Shown here: positions 1 to 9,037 of the stretch, in pieces
Position numbering within the stretch: position 1 is the first letter of the stretch
Layout of the letters: every line of letters begins with the position of its first letter
Source: Microseira sp041929235
Lineage (GTDB): Bacteria > Cyanobacteriota > Cyanobacteriia > Cyanobacteriales > Aerosakkonemataceae
Assembly: GCF_041929235.1 (NCBI RefSeq)
Contig: NZ_JBHFNP010000246.1
Coordinates: 34,535-98,534, forward strand
DNA: 64,000 nucleotides
Direction of reading: 5' to 3'
The notes under the pieces: model-generated
The model's input: only the letters and a program-made list of their open reading frames with translations
What the model was told of the DNA's origin: nothing
Database searches by the model: none
Made by a program: the position numbers and the translations under genes

Positions 1-49
1 AGCTGGGGCGAAGTACGGAGGCGACGAGGACGATGAACTGGAAACATAG
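1..49 (+). CDS. 3' end of an unidentified CDS (partial)
   Basis: The frame beginning at base 2 reads fifteen codons ending in an acidic tail (KYGGDEDDELET) and a TAG stop at 47-49. The rest of the gene lies outside the window. The acidic C-terminus looks like a real protein end, but nothing identifies the family, and an open frame this short could be chance. Confidence 0.3.
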   Translation, partial: AGAKYGGDEDDELET

Positions 50-235
50 ATGCTTAAATTGGTAATGGGTAATCGGTCATTGGTAATAGTCCCAAGTTTA
101 TAGCTTTGGTTGATAGTCCCGATGATTCGATTGGTAAAGTTCTGTTAAGCATCCGGACAAGAAACCCGGTTGCTTGGACAATACCTTCGCCAAATTAGGC
201 CAGGTTCACACAGGGTTTTGCCCTGTGAACTCGTC

Positions 236-775
236 CTAATAGCGCTGCGCGCTGGTATATTGACAAATACTGAAATGCTGCTGCAACAGCTTTGTGAACA
301 TTAAAATCTTCGCTATACATCTCTCCGGGCTGTCTTCACTTTATGCCACCAATGCAAGCGTGGGGTTTAAGTCAGGAGAATAGCTGGGCTTTGAAAAGTA
401 ATTCGCACCCAGATTTTTCGATGATTTCTCTAATGAGAAGTGAGTTATGAAAGGGGGCATTATCCATAATAATTACCTGTCTTGTTCAAACTTGAGGCCA
501 CAAAAATTTCTCCAGCCAAGTTTCAATTACTTTGGCCGATCAATATCCTTGATAAACCATCGGGGCAAAAAACTTACCCTCGCATAAAGCGCCAATAATA
601 CTGAGTCTCGCTCGACGCTTTCCGGGTCGTCTGGCGTGTTCCGCCGCTGCGATTTCGCTTTTTGTGCCAGGATTGAAACAATTTTAAACACCCACACCAG
701 CAGCTCATTTCCATCCCGCCTCAGCGGTCAAACTATTTTGCACCAGCCATCTACAGAGGCTTTTCACCCTAGTAC
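236..775 (-). pseudogene. IS630-family transposase remnant
   Basis: Read on the minus strand, broken frames spell hallmarks of the IS630 DDE transposase: a GALCEG / MVYQGY stretch, the catalytic block VIIMDNAPFHNS followed by LLIREIIEKSG, then YSPDLNP, WWHKVKTARRDV and a C-terminal AVAAAFQYL helix. These blocks sit in different frames and are separated by stop codons, so at least three frameshifts or nonsense changes have occurred. The N-terminal helix-turn-helix is missing and no terminal inverted repeats were found. It is an old, dead copy lying downstream of the NTRC gene. Confidence 0.75.
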
Positions 776-877
776 CTTACTCCAAGAAACTTTGGTAATA
801 TGAAAAATCGTTGGTTTGGCGGCGACCAGAGAATGAAGAAACCGGGTTTCTGCCCTCGTCGTGGGTAAGTCCTGCAC

Positions 878-909
878 CCAAAATCCCACCCAAGAGGGTG
901 GGATTTTGG
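878..909 (-). terminator. Strong hairpin downstream of NTRC
   Basis: Perfect inverted repeat with 14-bp arms (CCAAAATCCCACCC / GGGTGGGATTTTGG) around a 4-base loop, starting 36 bases after the NTRC stop. It lacks a clean T-run after the stem, so it may be a terminator or an mRNA 3'-end stabiliser. It lies between two copies of the dispersed AGAAACCGGGTTTCT hairpin. Confidence 0.4.
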
Positions 910-944
910 CGAAGGTATTGTTTAAGAAACCGGGTTTCTCTAGA

Positions 945-2315
945 TTATAGATTTTGTTCGATTAACTGGCGATATTGACTCTTTTGCTTAACGCCTTTAA
1001 CTTCAGTCAACAACTCTTTATTCTTGAAGAACTGAATCGTCGGCGTTCCGGTAATGCCAGCATTTTCGGCAATGTCTGTGTCTTTGGCGATGTCGATGGT
1101 GACGAAGTGGATTTTATCGTCAAATTCGTCCACTACTTTGTCTAAAATTGGTTTGAGGGTATGGCAAGGGCCGCAACTGGGCGAAACGTACTTGACTACA
1201 AGTAAGCGATCGCTCTCGTGAAACAGCTTCCGCAGTGCAAAACCCCCACTGTGGCGCGTGTCTGCAATATCAAACTCTGCTGGTTCAAGAGTTTCGGTTT
1301 TCTTCACATCTGCTGGCGTATCTGGCTTTTCAGCCTCAGCCGTTTGATGAAATTCTTGCAGTAAGCCATTCGCCGACAACCACCTTTCTGCTAACATCGC
1401 CGCCATACAGCCAGTACCCGCAGCCGTAATTGCCTGACGATACTCGTGGTCTTGTACGTCTCCAGCAGCATACACCCCTTCGACACTGGTTTCTACCGAA
1501 CCCGGCTTGGTGACGATATAACCGACTTCGTCTAATTCTAGTTGCCCTTCAAATAAAGAAGTGTTGGGCTTGTGACCGATGGCGTAGAATAACCCCTTAA
1601 CTGCCAAGACACTTTCCTCGCCAGTTTTAGTATTGCGGATGTGAATGCCATTCATGCGATCGCCTTCCCCAATTACATCCACCGCCTCGCTATTCCAGTG
1701 AACCGTAATCTTGGGATTGTTCAGCACCCGATCCTGCATCGCTTTCGACGCCCGCATCTTATCGCTGCGTACCAGCATGTGAACGCGAGAACCGTACTTA
1801 GTAAGGTAAATTGATTCTTCCGCCGCCGAGTCGCCAGCCCCGATCACCGCCAGTTCAGCACCGTGAAAAATCGGAGTAGCACCGTCGCAAATCGCACAAG
1901 CAGAAATACCCCGACTCCAATACTCATGTTCGCTGGGCAGTCCCAACCGTTTCGCCGTCGCGCCTGTAGCAATGATGATGCTGTTGGCTTTAACTTCCCG
2001 TTCCTCAGAACGCACCGTAAACGGACGCTGACTCAAATCGACCGCTCTCACATCTTCTGTGTATAATTCAGCACCCCACCGTTCCGCTTGCGCCTTCATC
2101 CGATCCATTAAATCCGGACCCATAATCCCTTCGGGAAAGCCGGGGAAATTCTCCACTTCCGTCGTCGTCATCAGCTGCCCACCCGGCAACCCCCCAGCTT
2201 GGAAGCCTTCAAACACAAAGGGTTTCAGGTTGGCACGCCCCGCATAAATCGCCGCAGTATAACCGGCAGGGCCGGAGCCAATAATAACCAAATTCTCTAC
2301 TGTTGGGTTAGCCAT
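945..2315 (-). CDS. trxB: NADPH-dependent thioredoxin reductase with fused thioredoxin domain (NTRC)
   Basis: Encodes a 456-residue flavoprotein that uses NADPH to reduce its own C-terminal thioredoxin domain, and through it 2-Cys peroxiredoxins and other redox targets. The N-terminus has the FAD-binding GSGPAG motif (residues 13-18), the middle has the redox-active CAIC pair (about 139-142) followed by the NADPH-binding GAGDSAAEE segment, and the last ~105 residues are a thioredoxin fold with CGPC near residue 383. A plain thioredoxin reductase ends near residue 320, so the fusion is clear. NTRC is typical of cyanobacteria and chloroplasts. Ends in a hairpin region; the upstream spacer holds repeats. 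Confidence 0.95.
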   Translation of the reverse strand: MANPTVENLVIIGSGPAGYTAAIYAGRANLKPFVFEGFQAGGLPGGQLMTTTEVENFPGFPEGIMGPDLMDRMKAQAERWGAELYTEDVRAVDLSQRPFTVRSEEREVKANSIIIATGATAKRLGLPSEHEYWSRGISACAICDGATPIFHGAELAVIGAGDSAAEESIYLTKYGSRVHMLVRSDKMRASKAMQDRVLNNPKITVHWNSEAVDVIGEGDRMNGIHIRNTKTGEESVLAVKGLFYAIGHKPNTSLFEGQLELDEVGYIVTKPGSVETSVEGVYAAGDVQDHEYRQAITAAGTGCMAAMLAERWLSANGLLQEFHQTAEAEKPDTPADVKKTETLEPAEFDIADTRHSGGFALRKLFHESDRLLVVKYVSPSCGPCHTLKPILDKVVDEFDDKIHFVTIDIAKDTDIAENAGITGTPTIQFFKNKELLTEVKGVKQKSQYRQLIEQNL

Positions 2316-2404
2316 CGCCTAAAGTTAAACTCATAACGACTACGACTAATATAGCATAACTGGAGAAAGCGATCGCTCGGACGGGCAAGATGCCCATCCC
2401 ACAA

Positions 2405-2721
2405 TCGGCATTTTTTGACTCGTTGACTCGTTTTGACTCGTTGACTCGTGTGACTCGTTTCCAGGTTCTACCTGGAAATGCACGGAGGGAGGCTCCTGCC
2501 TCCCGTCCCCAAAGAGGCAGAGGCACGAGCCTCTGGGATGGCGTTACCAGGCTCGAGCCTGGTAACGAGGTGAAACTGGAGAATGGAGTTGACTCGTTTG
2601 ACTCGTTCCAGGTTCTACCTGGAAATGCACGGAGGGAGGCTCCTGCCTCCCGTCCCCAAAGAGGCAGAGGCACGAGCCTCTGGGATGGCGTTACCAGGCT
2701 CGAGCCTGGTAACGAGGTGAA
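2405..2721. repeat. Two 114-bp hairpin-rich direct repeats preceded by GACTCGTT repeats
   Basis: Positions 2461-2574 and 2608-2721 are essentially identical 114-bp copies. Each contains four nested small palindromes: GGGAGGCTCCTGCCTCCC, GAGGCAGAGGCACGAGCCTC, ACCAGGCTCGAGCCTGGT and CCAGGTTCTACCTGG. In front of each copy are short runs of the motif TTGACTCG (five near 2416-2458, two near 2588-2607). Both strands are open through the repeats, but the reading frames simply follow the repeat period and are not genes. The structure suggests a dispersed structured repeat that has duplicated locally. No other feature was seen between the NTRC start and the methyltransferase. Confidence 0.85.
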
Positions 2722-2820
2722 CCATACACCCCCCCAACACTCGTAGGGAAGGGGGGGTTAGGTCAGCCAATCAACAGTCAATTGTGTACTCTGGGGCTTA
2801 AACAGGGAATACTTAAATTT

Positions 2821-2837
2821 AGGTGATAACATCACCT
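2821..2837. promoter_or_regulatory. Operator-like inverted repeat
   Basis: Perfect dyad AGGTGAT-AAC-ATCACCT centred 50 bases upstream of the methyltransferase start. Its size and position fit a repressor or activator binding site, or a small 5'-leader hairpin. No regulator can be named from the sequence. Confidence 0.4.
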
Positions 2838-2878
2838 GAAGCTAATATCCCAAAAATTACCATCCGGAGATGTTCAAA

Positions 2879-4204
2879 ATGGACAGTCAAGCCGCCGAGA
2901 TCAAAGAGAAAGTGCGTCAACAATTTGACACCGGCCCTTACCCCAGAATTCCCGTCGATCAAACGCCTAAAGACGACCCGAACAACCTGTTTATTCACAG
3001 CTTGGTAACGGCCTACTATTTGAGAAATCAAAAAGTTATAGAAACAGAAGGCAAAGTAATTTTAGATGCTGGGTGCGGCACGGGTTACAAAGCCTTAGCC
3101 TTAGCAGAAGCCAACCCCAAAGCCAAAATAGTTGGCATTGACTTTTCGGAAGAATCGGTTAAATTAGCGCGGCAGCGGTTAGAATACCACGGCTTTGAAA
3201 ATGCCGAATTTCATACCATTGCCATCGAAGATTTACCGAGTTTGGGCTTGGAATTCGACTACATCAACAACGATGACGTGCTTTATCTCCTAGCCGATCC
3301 AGTTGCCGGATTGCAGGCAATGAAGTCGGTTTTGAAACCAGAGGGCATCATCCGGTCTAACCTGCATAGCTCGCTGCAACGAGTAAACTATTATCGTTGC
3401 CAAGAAGTGTTTAAAATGATGGGTTTGATGGATGAAAACCCCAGAGAATTTGAAATTGAGGTGGTGCAACAGGTGATGAACTCACTCAAGGATACTGTTC
3501 ACCTCAAAGTCAACACTTGGCACCCTCAGAAAGCGCAATCCGAAGACTTATATTTAGCAAATTATCTACTTGTAAACGATAAAGGCTACACAGTTCCTGA
3601 AATGTTCTCTATTTTGAGAGCTGCCGGTTTAGAATTCATCAACATGGTGATCTTCAACGGCTGGGACTTGATGGAACTGTTCAAAGAACCCAACAACTTG
3701 CCCGCCTTTCTGGGAATGAGCCTGCCAGAGAGTTCCGTAGAAGAGCGGCTGCATTTGTTTGAATTGTTACATCCGGTTCACCGCTTGCTAGATTTTTGGT
3801 GCGGTCATCCTGACTCAGCCAAGCCAGTTGTGCCAGTGGCTGAATGGTCGGAGGATGACTGGCAAGGAGCAAAGGTACACCTACATCCCCAGTTGAGAAG
3901 GAGTGGGGTCAAAGCTGAACTGATTGACTGTATCGCTAGCTACAAATCTTTTGAAATCAGCCGTCACCTGTGTGTCACAACCACCGAGCCGATCTGGATA
4001 GACAGCACTAAAGCGGGTTGCTTGCTACCTCTATGGGAACAAGCGCAGCCGTTTGCATCCCTAGTAGAACGCTGGCTCAAAATTAGGCCAATCGACCCAG
4101 TAACCATGGAACCCATGAGTCAGGATAAAGCTTTCGCGGAAGTCAAGCAACTGTTGAGCAGCCTGGAAGTGTTTCTATACGTGCTTTTGGAGCGTTCGGC
4201 TTGA
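2879..4204 (+). CDS. Class I SAM-dependent methyltransferase (large, two-part)
   Basis: The N-terminal half is a Rossmann-fold methyltransferase: the SAM-binding loop DAGCGTGYKAL starts near residue 63 and is followed by the acidic strand-2 end (GIDFSEESV). The C-terminal ~200 residues have no recognisable motif and may select the substrate. An ATG at 2870 also opens the frame, but GGAG at 2866-2869 abuts it and sits a normal 9 bases before the ATG at 2879, so I chose 2879 (441 residues). The substrate is unknown. The next gene is a pilin on the same strand, about 100 bases away, so protein or pilin modification is possible but unproven. Confidence 0.8.
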   Translation: MDSQAAEIKEKVRQQFDTGPYPRIPVDQTPKDDPNNLFIHSLVTAYYLRNQKVIETEGKVILDAGCGTGYKALALAEANPKAKIVGIDFSEESVKLARQRLEYHGFENAEFHTIAIEDLPSLGLEFDYINNDDVLYLLADPVAGLQAMKSVLKPEGIIRSNLHSSLQRVNYYRCQEVFKMMGLMDENPREFEIEVVQQVMNSLKDTVHLKVNTWHPQKAQSEDLYLANYLLVNDKGYTVPEMFSILRAAGLEFINMVIFNGWDLMELFKEPNNLPAFLGMSLPESSVEERLHLFELLHPVHRLLDFWCGHPDSAKPVVPVAEWSEDDWQGAKVHLHPQLRRSGVKAELIDCIASYKSFEISRHLCVTTTEPIWIDSTKAGCLLPLWEQAQPFASLVERWLKIRPIDPVTMEPMSQDKAFAEVKQLLSSLEVFLYVLLERSA

Positions 4205-4311
4205 GAAATTGCAAAAATTTTTGCCATGGGTGATATGAAACCTGGAAGAAGTGGGTAAGTTCTATTTAGAGCAAGCAAACGACTATCGCGCACCGGAAGG
4301 AGAATCAAGTC

Positions 4312-4860
4312 ATGAAGGCTGACATTAAATACAAACTACTACAACACATCAACCAAAAGAAGACGAATAAAGAAGAAGGTTTCACCCTAATTGAACTGCT
4401 GGTTGTTATCATCATCATCGGTATTCTGGCTGCTATTGCACTGCCTTCATTCTTGAACCAAGCCAACAAAGCCAAACAGACCGAAGCTAAGCAAACCCTG
4501 AGCGCGATGGGCAAGTCTCAGCAAGCTTACTACACCGAAAACAACACGTTCTTGAAAACCATAGAAGATTTCGCCAAATATAGCGGTGCCGGTGTCAAAT
4601 TGAAGACAGTCAACTATACCTACGGCGTGACAGCAGCAGATCCCAACGTCGTCAACTTGGCTACTCCACCACAAAATGGCGCACTGCTCGCTTATGCAGG
4701 CGGTGTTGGTCTGGTGGAACCTGTAGGTGGCGGCGATAAAACCTCGACCACAACTTTGTGTCAGAGTACAAAGGCAGGAGTCACACCAGCCGCTGGTGCA
4801 ATTACCTTTAATGCAAACGAGGTCAAGTGTAACGGCGGCGAATATGTAGATGCGAAGTAA
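4312..4860 (+). CDS. pilA: Type IV major-pilin-like protein (PilA family)
   Basis: A 182-residue prepilin that would be cleaved by the PilD peptidase and polymerised into type IV pili. It has a long basic leader ending EEG (G23), then mature FTLIE with the essential Glu5 and a continuous hydrophobic helix (LLVVIIIIGILAAIALP). The C-terminal part holds two cysteines (in TTLCQS and VKCNGG) that could close the usual pilin D-region disulphide. Length and leader match PilA1 of motile cyanobacteria. GGAGAATC lies upstream, and a strong terminator follows, so it is probably a single-gene transcript. Its likely regulators SigF and PilGHIJL are encoded in this window. Confidence 0.92.
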   Translation: MKADIKYKLLQHINQKKTNKEEGFTLIELLVVIIIIGILAAIALPSFLNQANKAKQTEAKQTLSAMGKSQQAYYTENNTFLKTIEDFAKYSGAGVKLKTVNYTYGVTAADPNVVNLATPPQNGALLAYAGGVGLVEPVGGGDKTSTTTLCQSTKAGVTPAAGAITFNANEVKCNGGEYVDAK

Positions 4861-4894
4861 TTTTTTGCCGCTCCTAAGCTAAACATTGGCGATG

Positions 4895-4932
4895 TGGGTA
4901 GTGTGAGTAGATGCTACCCATTTTGTTTTTTT
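4895..4932 (+). terminator. Rho-independent terminator of pilA
   Basis: Inverted repeat TGGGTAG / CTACCCA with a 12-base loop, followed directly by TTTTGTTTTTTT. It sits 34 bases after the pilin stop codon. Confidence 0.85.
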
Positions 4933-5359
4933 AGTCATTAGTTGATCGATCGCAGATGCACTCTCATAAATAATGCAAGTTGCTAGTTACAGCAGATTGC
5001 AAGTCATTGAGGTACAGCCTTTTGGCTTCGTTTGTATAGCGGCAGCATTAATGCTGCCGCTATACAAACGAAGGTGTACCTCACCCGCCTGCAAACCGCT
5101 ATATAAACTTCGCCGTTGCTAATGGCTAATTGCTAATTGCTAATCTTGGATTTTTACTGACATTAGCCATTAGCCATGAGTCGCTCCCAGATAGATAACT
5201 AGCAACTTGAGTTAAATAAACTGTAGGATGTGTCAGGCACATACAATTGGCGAGTTTTTACCAATAGGTTACAGCTGGCGCCTGAAGCACCAGTAATCGG
5301 TGCGTTACACTGCGTTAACGCTACTATATTTAGCGATTAGTTACTAACTATTCCTCGTT
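4933..5359. repeat. Gene-free spacer with a 48-bp perfect palindrome
   Basis: Positions 5026-5073 form a perfect palindrome with 24-bp arms centred on ATTAAT (arm begins CTTCGTTTGTATAGCGGC). It is flanked by GGTACA on the left and TGTACC on the right. Downstream, 5110-5180 contains short GCTAATGGCTAATTGC-type repeats in both orientations. No coding potential or RNA gene was recognised. A cruciform-forming repeat or a small mobile remnant is the best description. Confidence 0.7.
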
Positions 5360-7579
5360 ATGAATATCGATCTAACACTTTTGCAGCAGCAAGCTTATGA
5401 ATATTTAATTCAGGGTAACTATACCAAAGCGGCAGAACTTTACGAGCAGGCAGCAGAGAAGGAACCAGATGTCAAATCACACTACTGGGATTTGGGGTTG
5501 GTGCTGCTGTTGCAAGGACAAGAAACGGAAGCTCAAACAACTTGGTTGCTGGCAATGGCAGAGGGAGAAGCAGAACAAGTTGAGGAGTGGACGGCAGAAC
5601 TAATTCAGGTACTCGAAACAGAAGCGACGCGGCGGGAGGAACTGGCAGATAATGCCGTTGCCTGGGTGATTCGGCAACACCTGCGGGAAATTGCGCCAAC
5701 AGATATTAATAATTTATTGCATCTGATTCACCTAGCTATCAAGCAGGAAACGCTGACGGATGAAGAATTGGCATCTATTGGTATCGTTGAACTGCTGCGA
5801 GAGGAGCAACCATTAGGCGTAGAACCCTCTCAATTGCTTTTCGTCTTACAGAGTGTCTTGAGCTATGCGCCTTGGTATGAGTCATCCCTAGAGTTCGCAG
5901 CAGCTTGTTTACCCCACGTTTATCATCTGCCGGAAGTGGTAGCAGTGTGGCTGAAATTAAGTCATGAAATTGCTTACTCGATGGCGATGCCTGCAATCGC
6001 TGCCAGTTTGCTGGAAATATATTTAAGTATCGCTCCTAACCATCCAGAAATGTTACGCCAGCTATCGGCGTTTCACGATATTAACGGCAATCATGCCGCT
6101 GCGATCGCGGCTGCGAAACAGTGTTACTCCCTACTCAAGACATTACCAGAGCAGGTGTATGGAAATTATATGGTTCTGCGAAGTCTCATGAGTGCAGGCG
6201 TGTATTGGGAAGAAGCAACATCAGTTTTCCAGCAGCAGGAATTGCTTTTGCAGTCGATCTTAGAAGAAAACACCACCTCGCTCAATCGCTCCGATAACCT
6301 TCGCCTCGTTAGTTCAACGTTCTTTTTGCCTTACTTTAAAGACGAACCCAGAAGCAACCGACAAATTCAGAATCAAATCGGTCAAATTTTTCAAGCCAAT
6401 GTCGAAAATTATGCTAAAGAAATCGTCGAGGGATATCGCCAAAAATTGTCACCGCTTAACAGAAAAAAAGCCCCCGGTTCGCGCTTGAAAATTGGCTATT
6501 TATCTTTTGCTCTCAGAAAACATTCGGTGGGTTGGTTAGCTCGCTGGTTGCTCAAGCATCACGACACCTCGCGCTTTGAAGTTCACGGTTATTTTGTGAA
6601 TGCAACAAACATCCAAGACCCCTTACAAAACTGGTATATTAATCAAGTTGAAAAAGCTTATCGTTGCGGATTTAACAGCTTAGAAATTGCCGAGCAAATT
6701 CACCAAGATGAAATAGATATTTTAATCGAACTCGATAGCATTACCCTAGATACTAGCTATGAGGTCATGGCACTAAAACCCGCTCCGATTCAAGTCACTT
6801 GGCTGGGTTTAGATGCGTCGGGAATCCCGAATGTAGATTATTTTATCGCCGACCCCTACGTTTTACCAGAATCAGCACCGGATTACTATGCAGAAAAAAT
6901 CTGGCGACTCCCCCAAACCTACATCGCGGTGGATGGGTTTGAAGTCTACGTTCCCACTCTAAGACGGGATAAACTAGATATTCCAACGGATGCAGTCGTG
7001 TATCTCAGTATTCAGCGGGGTTACAAGCAACATCCCGAAACAGCAAGACTGCAAATGAAGATTCTGAAACAAGTATCCAACAGCTATTTACTAATTAAAG
7101 GAGTTGCTGAAGAAGCAGCACAAAAAGAGTTTTTTGGCAAGATAGCAAAAGCAGAAGGTGTAAGCAGCGATCGCCTGCGATTTTTACCAGAAGTTGCTAC
7201 AGAAGAAGTTCACCGAGCCAATCTTGGCATTGCAGATATAGTATTAGATACCTATCCTTATAACGGTGCTACAACTACGCTGGAAACGCTTTGGATGGGG
7301 ATTCCGATGGTAACGCGAGTCGGCAAGCAATTTGCCAGTCGCAACAGCTACACGATGATGATGAATGCAGGGATAACAGAAGGTATCGCCTGGACCGATG
7401 AAGAGTATATCGAATGGGGTATAAAGTTAGGAAAAGATGAAAACTTGCGGCGAGAAATTACCTGGAAATTAAAAGCTTCGCGACAAACATCTCCCTTGTG
7501 GAATGGCGAGAAATTTACTCGCGAGATGGAAAAAGCTTACGAGCAGATGTGGGGGAAATACGTTGAAGAAAATCAATAA
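5360..7579 (+). CDS. TPR protein with SPINDLY/OGT-type glycosyltransferase domain (GT41)
   Basis: 739 residues. The first ~270 are helical with TPR-like spacing (GNYTKAAELYEQAAEKEPD). The C-terminal half, from about residue 374 (RLKIGYLSF), matches the bacterial SPINDLY/O-GlcNAc-transferase family: a conserved APIQVTWLGLDASGIPN block, DYFIADPYVLPE, and near the end LDTYPYNGATTTLETLWMG-IPMVT with the family's donor-site residues. Such enzymes transfer sugars to proteins or to surface glycans. It has no signal peptide, so it should be cytoplasmic. It faces the FkbM and giant glycosyltransferase genes convergently, forming a glycosylation locus. Confidence 0.88.
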   Translation: MNIDLTLLQQQAYEYLIQGNYTKAAELYEQAAEKEPDVKSHYWDLGLVLLLQGQETEAQTTWLLAMAEGEAEQVEEWTAELIQVLETEATRREELADNAVAWVIRQHLREIAPTDINNLLHLIHLAIKQETLTDEELASIGIVELLREEQPLGVEPSQLLFVLQSVLSYAPWYESSLEFAAACLPHVYHLPEVVAVWLKLSHEIAYSMAMPAIAASLLEIYLSIAPNHPEMLRQLSAFHDINGNHAAAIAAAKQCYSLLKTLPEQVYGNYMVLRSLMSAGVYWEEATSVFQQQELLLQSILEENTTSLNRSDNLRLVSSTFFLPYFKDEPRSNRQIQNQIGQIFQANVENYAKEIVEGYRQKLSPLNRKKAPGSRLKIGYLSFALRKHSVGWLARWLLKHHDTSRFEVHGYFVNATNIQDPLQNWYINQVEKAYRCGFNSLEIAEQIHQDEIDILIELDSITLDTSYEVMALKPAPIQVTWLGLDASGIPNVDYFIADPYVLPESAPDYYAEKIWRLPQTYIAVDGFEVYVPTLRRDKLDIPTDAVVYLSIQRGYKQHPETARLQMKILKQVSNSYLLIKGVAEEAAQKEFFGKIAKAEGVSSDRLRFLPEVATEEVHRANLGIADIVLDTYPYNGATTTLETLWMGIPMVTRVGKQFASRNSYTMMMNAGITEGIAWTDEEYIEWGIKLGKDENLRREITWKLKASRQTSPLWNGEKFTREMEKAYEQMWGKYVEENQ

Positions 7580-7710
7580 ATATCGGGTGCGGTCAAAAGT
7601 AGTTGGTTGAGATTGACGCTCCTGACGCGGGGAAATTTTTTCAATATCACCAAGGGGTTTTGACCACACCCATAAATATCTATGGGGAATTCATATCAAA
7701 TCCGGATCGA

Positions 7711-7755
7711 CAACCCCTCTTATCTTCTTCTTCAACCCCTCTTATCTTCTTCTTC
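7711..7755. repeat. Two tandem 22-bp repeats in the convergent spacer
   Basis: The unit CAACCCCTCTTATCTTCTTCTT occurs twice in tandem and is followed by TTGGCG repeats (CTTGGCGTTCTTGGCGTCTTGGCGG). This lies in the 237-bp spacer between two convergent genes. No clear terminator was identified here. Confidence 0.6.
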
Positions 7756-7816
7756 TTGGCGTTCTTGGCGTCTTGGCGGTTCATTTAAAAAGGGGGTAAT
7801 GGAAGCGGATGTGGTA

Positions 7817-9037
7817 TCAGACGCCTCTTGCTAGTTCAACTACTGACAAATATTGCAAGGATGCAAGTTCAATGCAGGGAATTTGGTTAGCTTTAGAGGT
7901 AGCGATCGCTTGAAAATCTTCGTTTTCAAAAGATATCCTGGCGCTCGCTTGCTGCGACTGTTCTTGACACTCCATTAACCCCTGTTCTACCAAAAAAATT
8001 TGCAGTTCTTCGTTTACATCTAACTCGTCTTGCATAAATAAATTCATCGCCACGCTGGACAAAATAAGATTTGCTTCTTCAGCAGAAATGTTACTGCTAT
8101 TTACTAACAAAGTCATGCGCTCGCGCTCTGGGTGAGCAATCAAAGTTCTGAGAACTTTTTCCAAAACCGGACATAGCAAATTTTCTGGTAGCGACCAATT
8201 GGGAAAGATAATTAAATTCACCTTTTGGCGTTGAGATTCCAGTTCTAAACCTCTTTCCTTTTGTAAAAAAGGAACGCAAATTTGTTTGACTTCATTTTCG
8301 GAAAATTCACAATTACGAAAACTAATTAGATTTCCATAAATAGCAGCATCAGCGAAAATTTTAACTAATTCTAAATTGAATGCTTGTAAATCGAAGATAC
8401 ATTCATCCGCATCTGGATCGGCATCTATTAAAACGCTGAAACTATAACCACATTTTCGCAAAATTTCCAGACATTCAAGAGTAGCATTGAAAAATTTAGT
8501 TGACCAACCCTTCTGGCTATTTTCCTTACGATCGCCGCCACCATACTCAAATAAAACCACACTTGGTAGCAAGGCTTCTGGTAATTCCATAAACTGACGA
8601 ATAATAGTATACTCGGCTCCTTCAACATCCAGCTTCAAACAAGTTACCTTAATAGCCTTGACGCTTGATAGCAAGCTAGACAGCGTTACCGACGGCACTT
8701 GTCGCGTTTCTGTTGAAGCACCCCACCAGTCAGGATCTAAGGTACAAAGATTAAGATTTTCAACTCCTTGAAACTTGCCAATATATAAAGTTTGAATTCC
8801 ATCAACATCCGAAACACAACCTTCAATTAAAGTGATGTTATATGAACTACAAATCTGTTTCAATGCATCAACTGGCAAAGGTTCTACTGCAACAGTTTTA
8901 AATCCTAATTTGGCAAATCTTTCGCAAAAAAATGCGAAAGTTCCAACTCCAACATCAATGCAGATTCCTTCTTTCTTTTCGTCTACGATAGGCAGAATAT
9001 GTTCTAATAAAGCTTGACAACACTCTTCAACCTGCAT
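7817..9037 (-). CDS. FkbM-family methyltransferase with C-terminal accessory module
   Basis: 406 residues. The N-terminal half is an FkbM-type O-methyltransferase: ICIDVGVGTFAFF (SAM loop), AVEPLPV at the end of strand 2, and the family signature LKLDVEGAEY near residue 138. Residues ~275-345 (LIIFPNWS ... SSNISAEEANLILSSV ... QDELDV) repeat a module found in the neighbouring giant glycosyltransferase. An in-frame ATG exists at 9067, but AAAGGAG precedes the ATG at 9037 by a normal spacing, so I chose 9037. This start lies 11 bases inside the end of the upstream gene, so translation is probably coupled. Likely role: methyl-capping of a sugar or lipid. Confidence 0.85.
   Translation of the reverse strand: MQVEECCQALLEHILPIVDEKKEGICIDVGVGTFAFFCERFAKLGFKTVAVEPLPVDALKQICSSYNITLIEGCVSDVDGIQTLYIGKFQGVENLNLCTLDPDWWGASTETRQVPSVTLSSLLSSVKAIKVTCLKLDVEGAEYTIIRQFMELPEALLPSVVLFEYGGGDRKENSQKGWSTKFFNATLECLEILRKCGYSFSVLIDADPDADECIFDLQAFNLELVKIFADAAIYGNLISFRNCEFSENEVKQICVPFLQKERGLELESQRQKVNLIIFPNWSLPENLLCPVLEKVLRTLIAHPERERMTLLVNSSNISAEEANLILSSVAMNLFMQDELDVNEELQIFLVEQGLMECQEQSQQASARISFENEDFQAIATSKANQIPCIELASLQYLSVVELARGV

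Noticed and set aside
2308..2746. Overlapping open frames on both strands through the 114-bp repeats
   Set aside because: Their sequences repeat with the DNA period (AFPGRTW, QVLPGNARREAPASRPQRG) and are explained by the repeat, with no start site or conserved domain.
7603..7788. Open frame in the spacer after the GT41 gene
   Set aside because: It consists partly of the tandem 22-bp repeat and has no domain or ribosome site.
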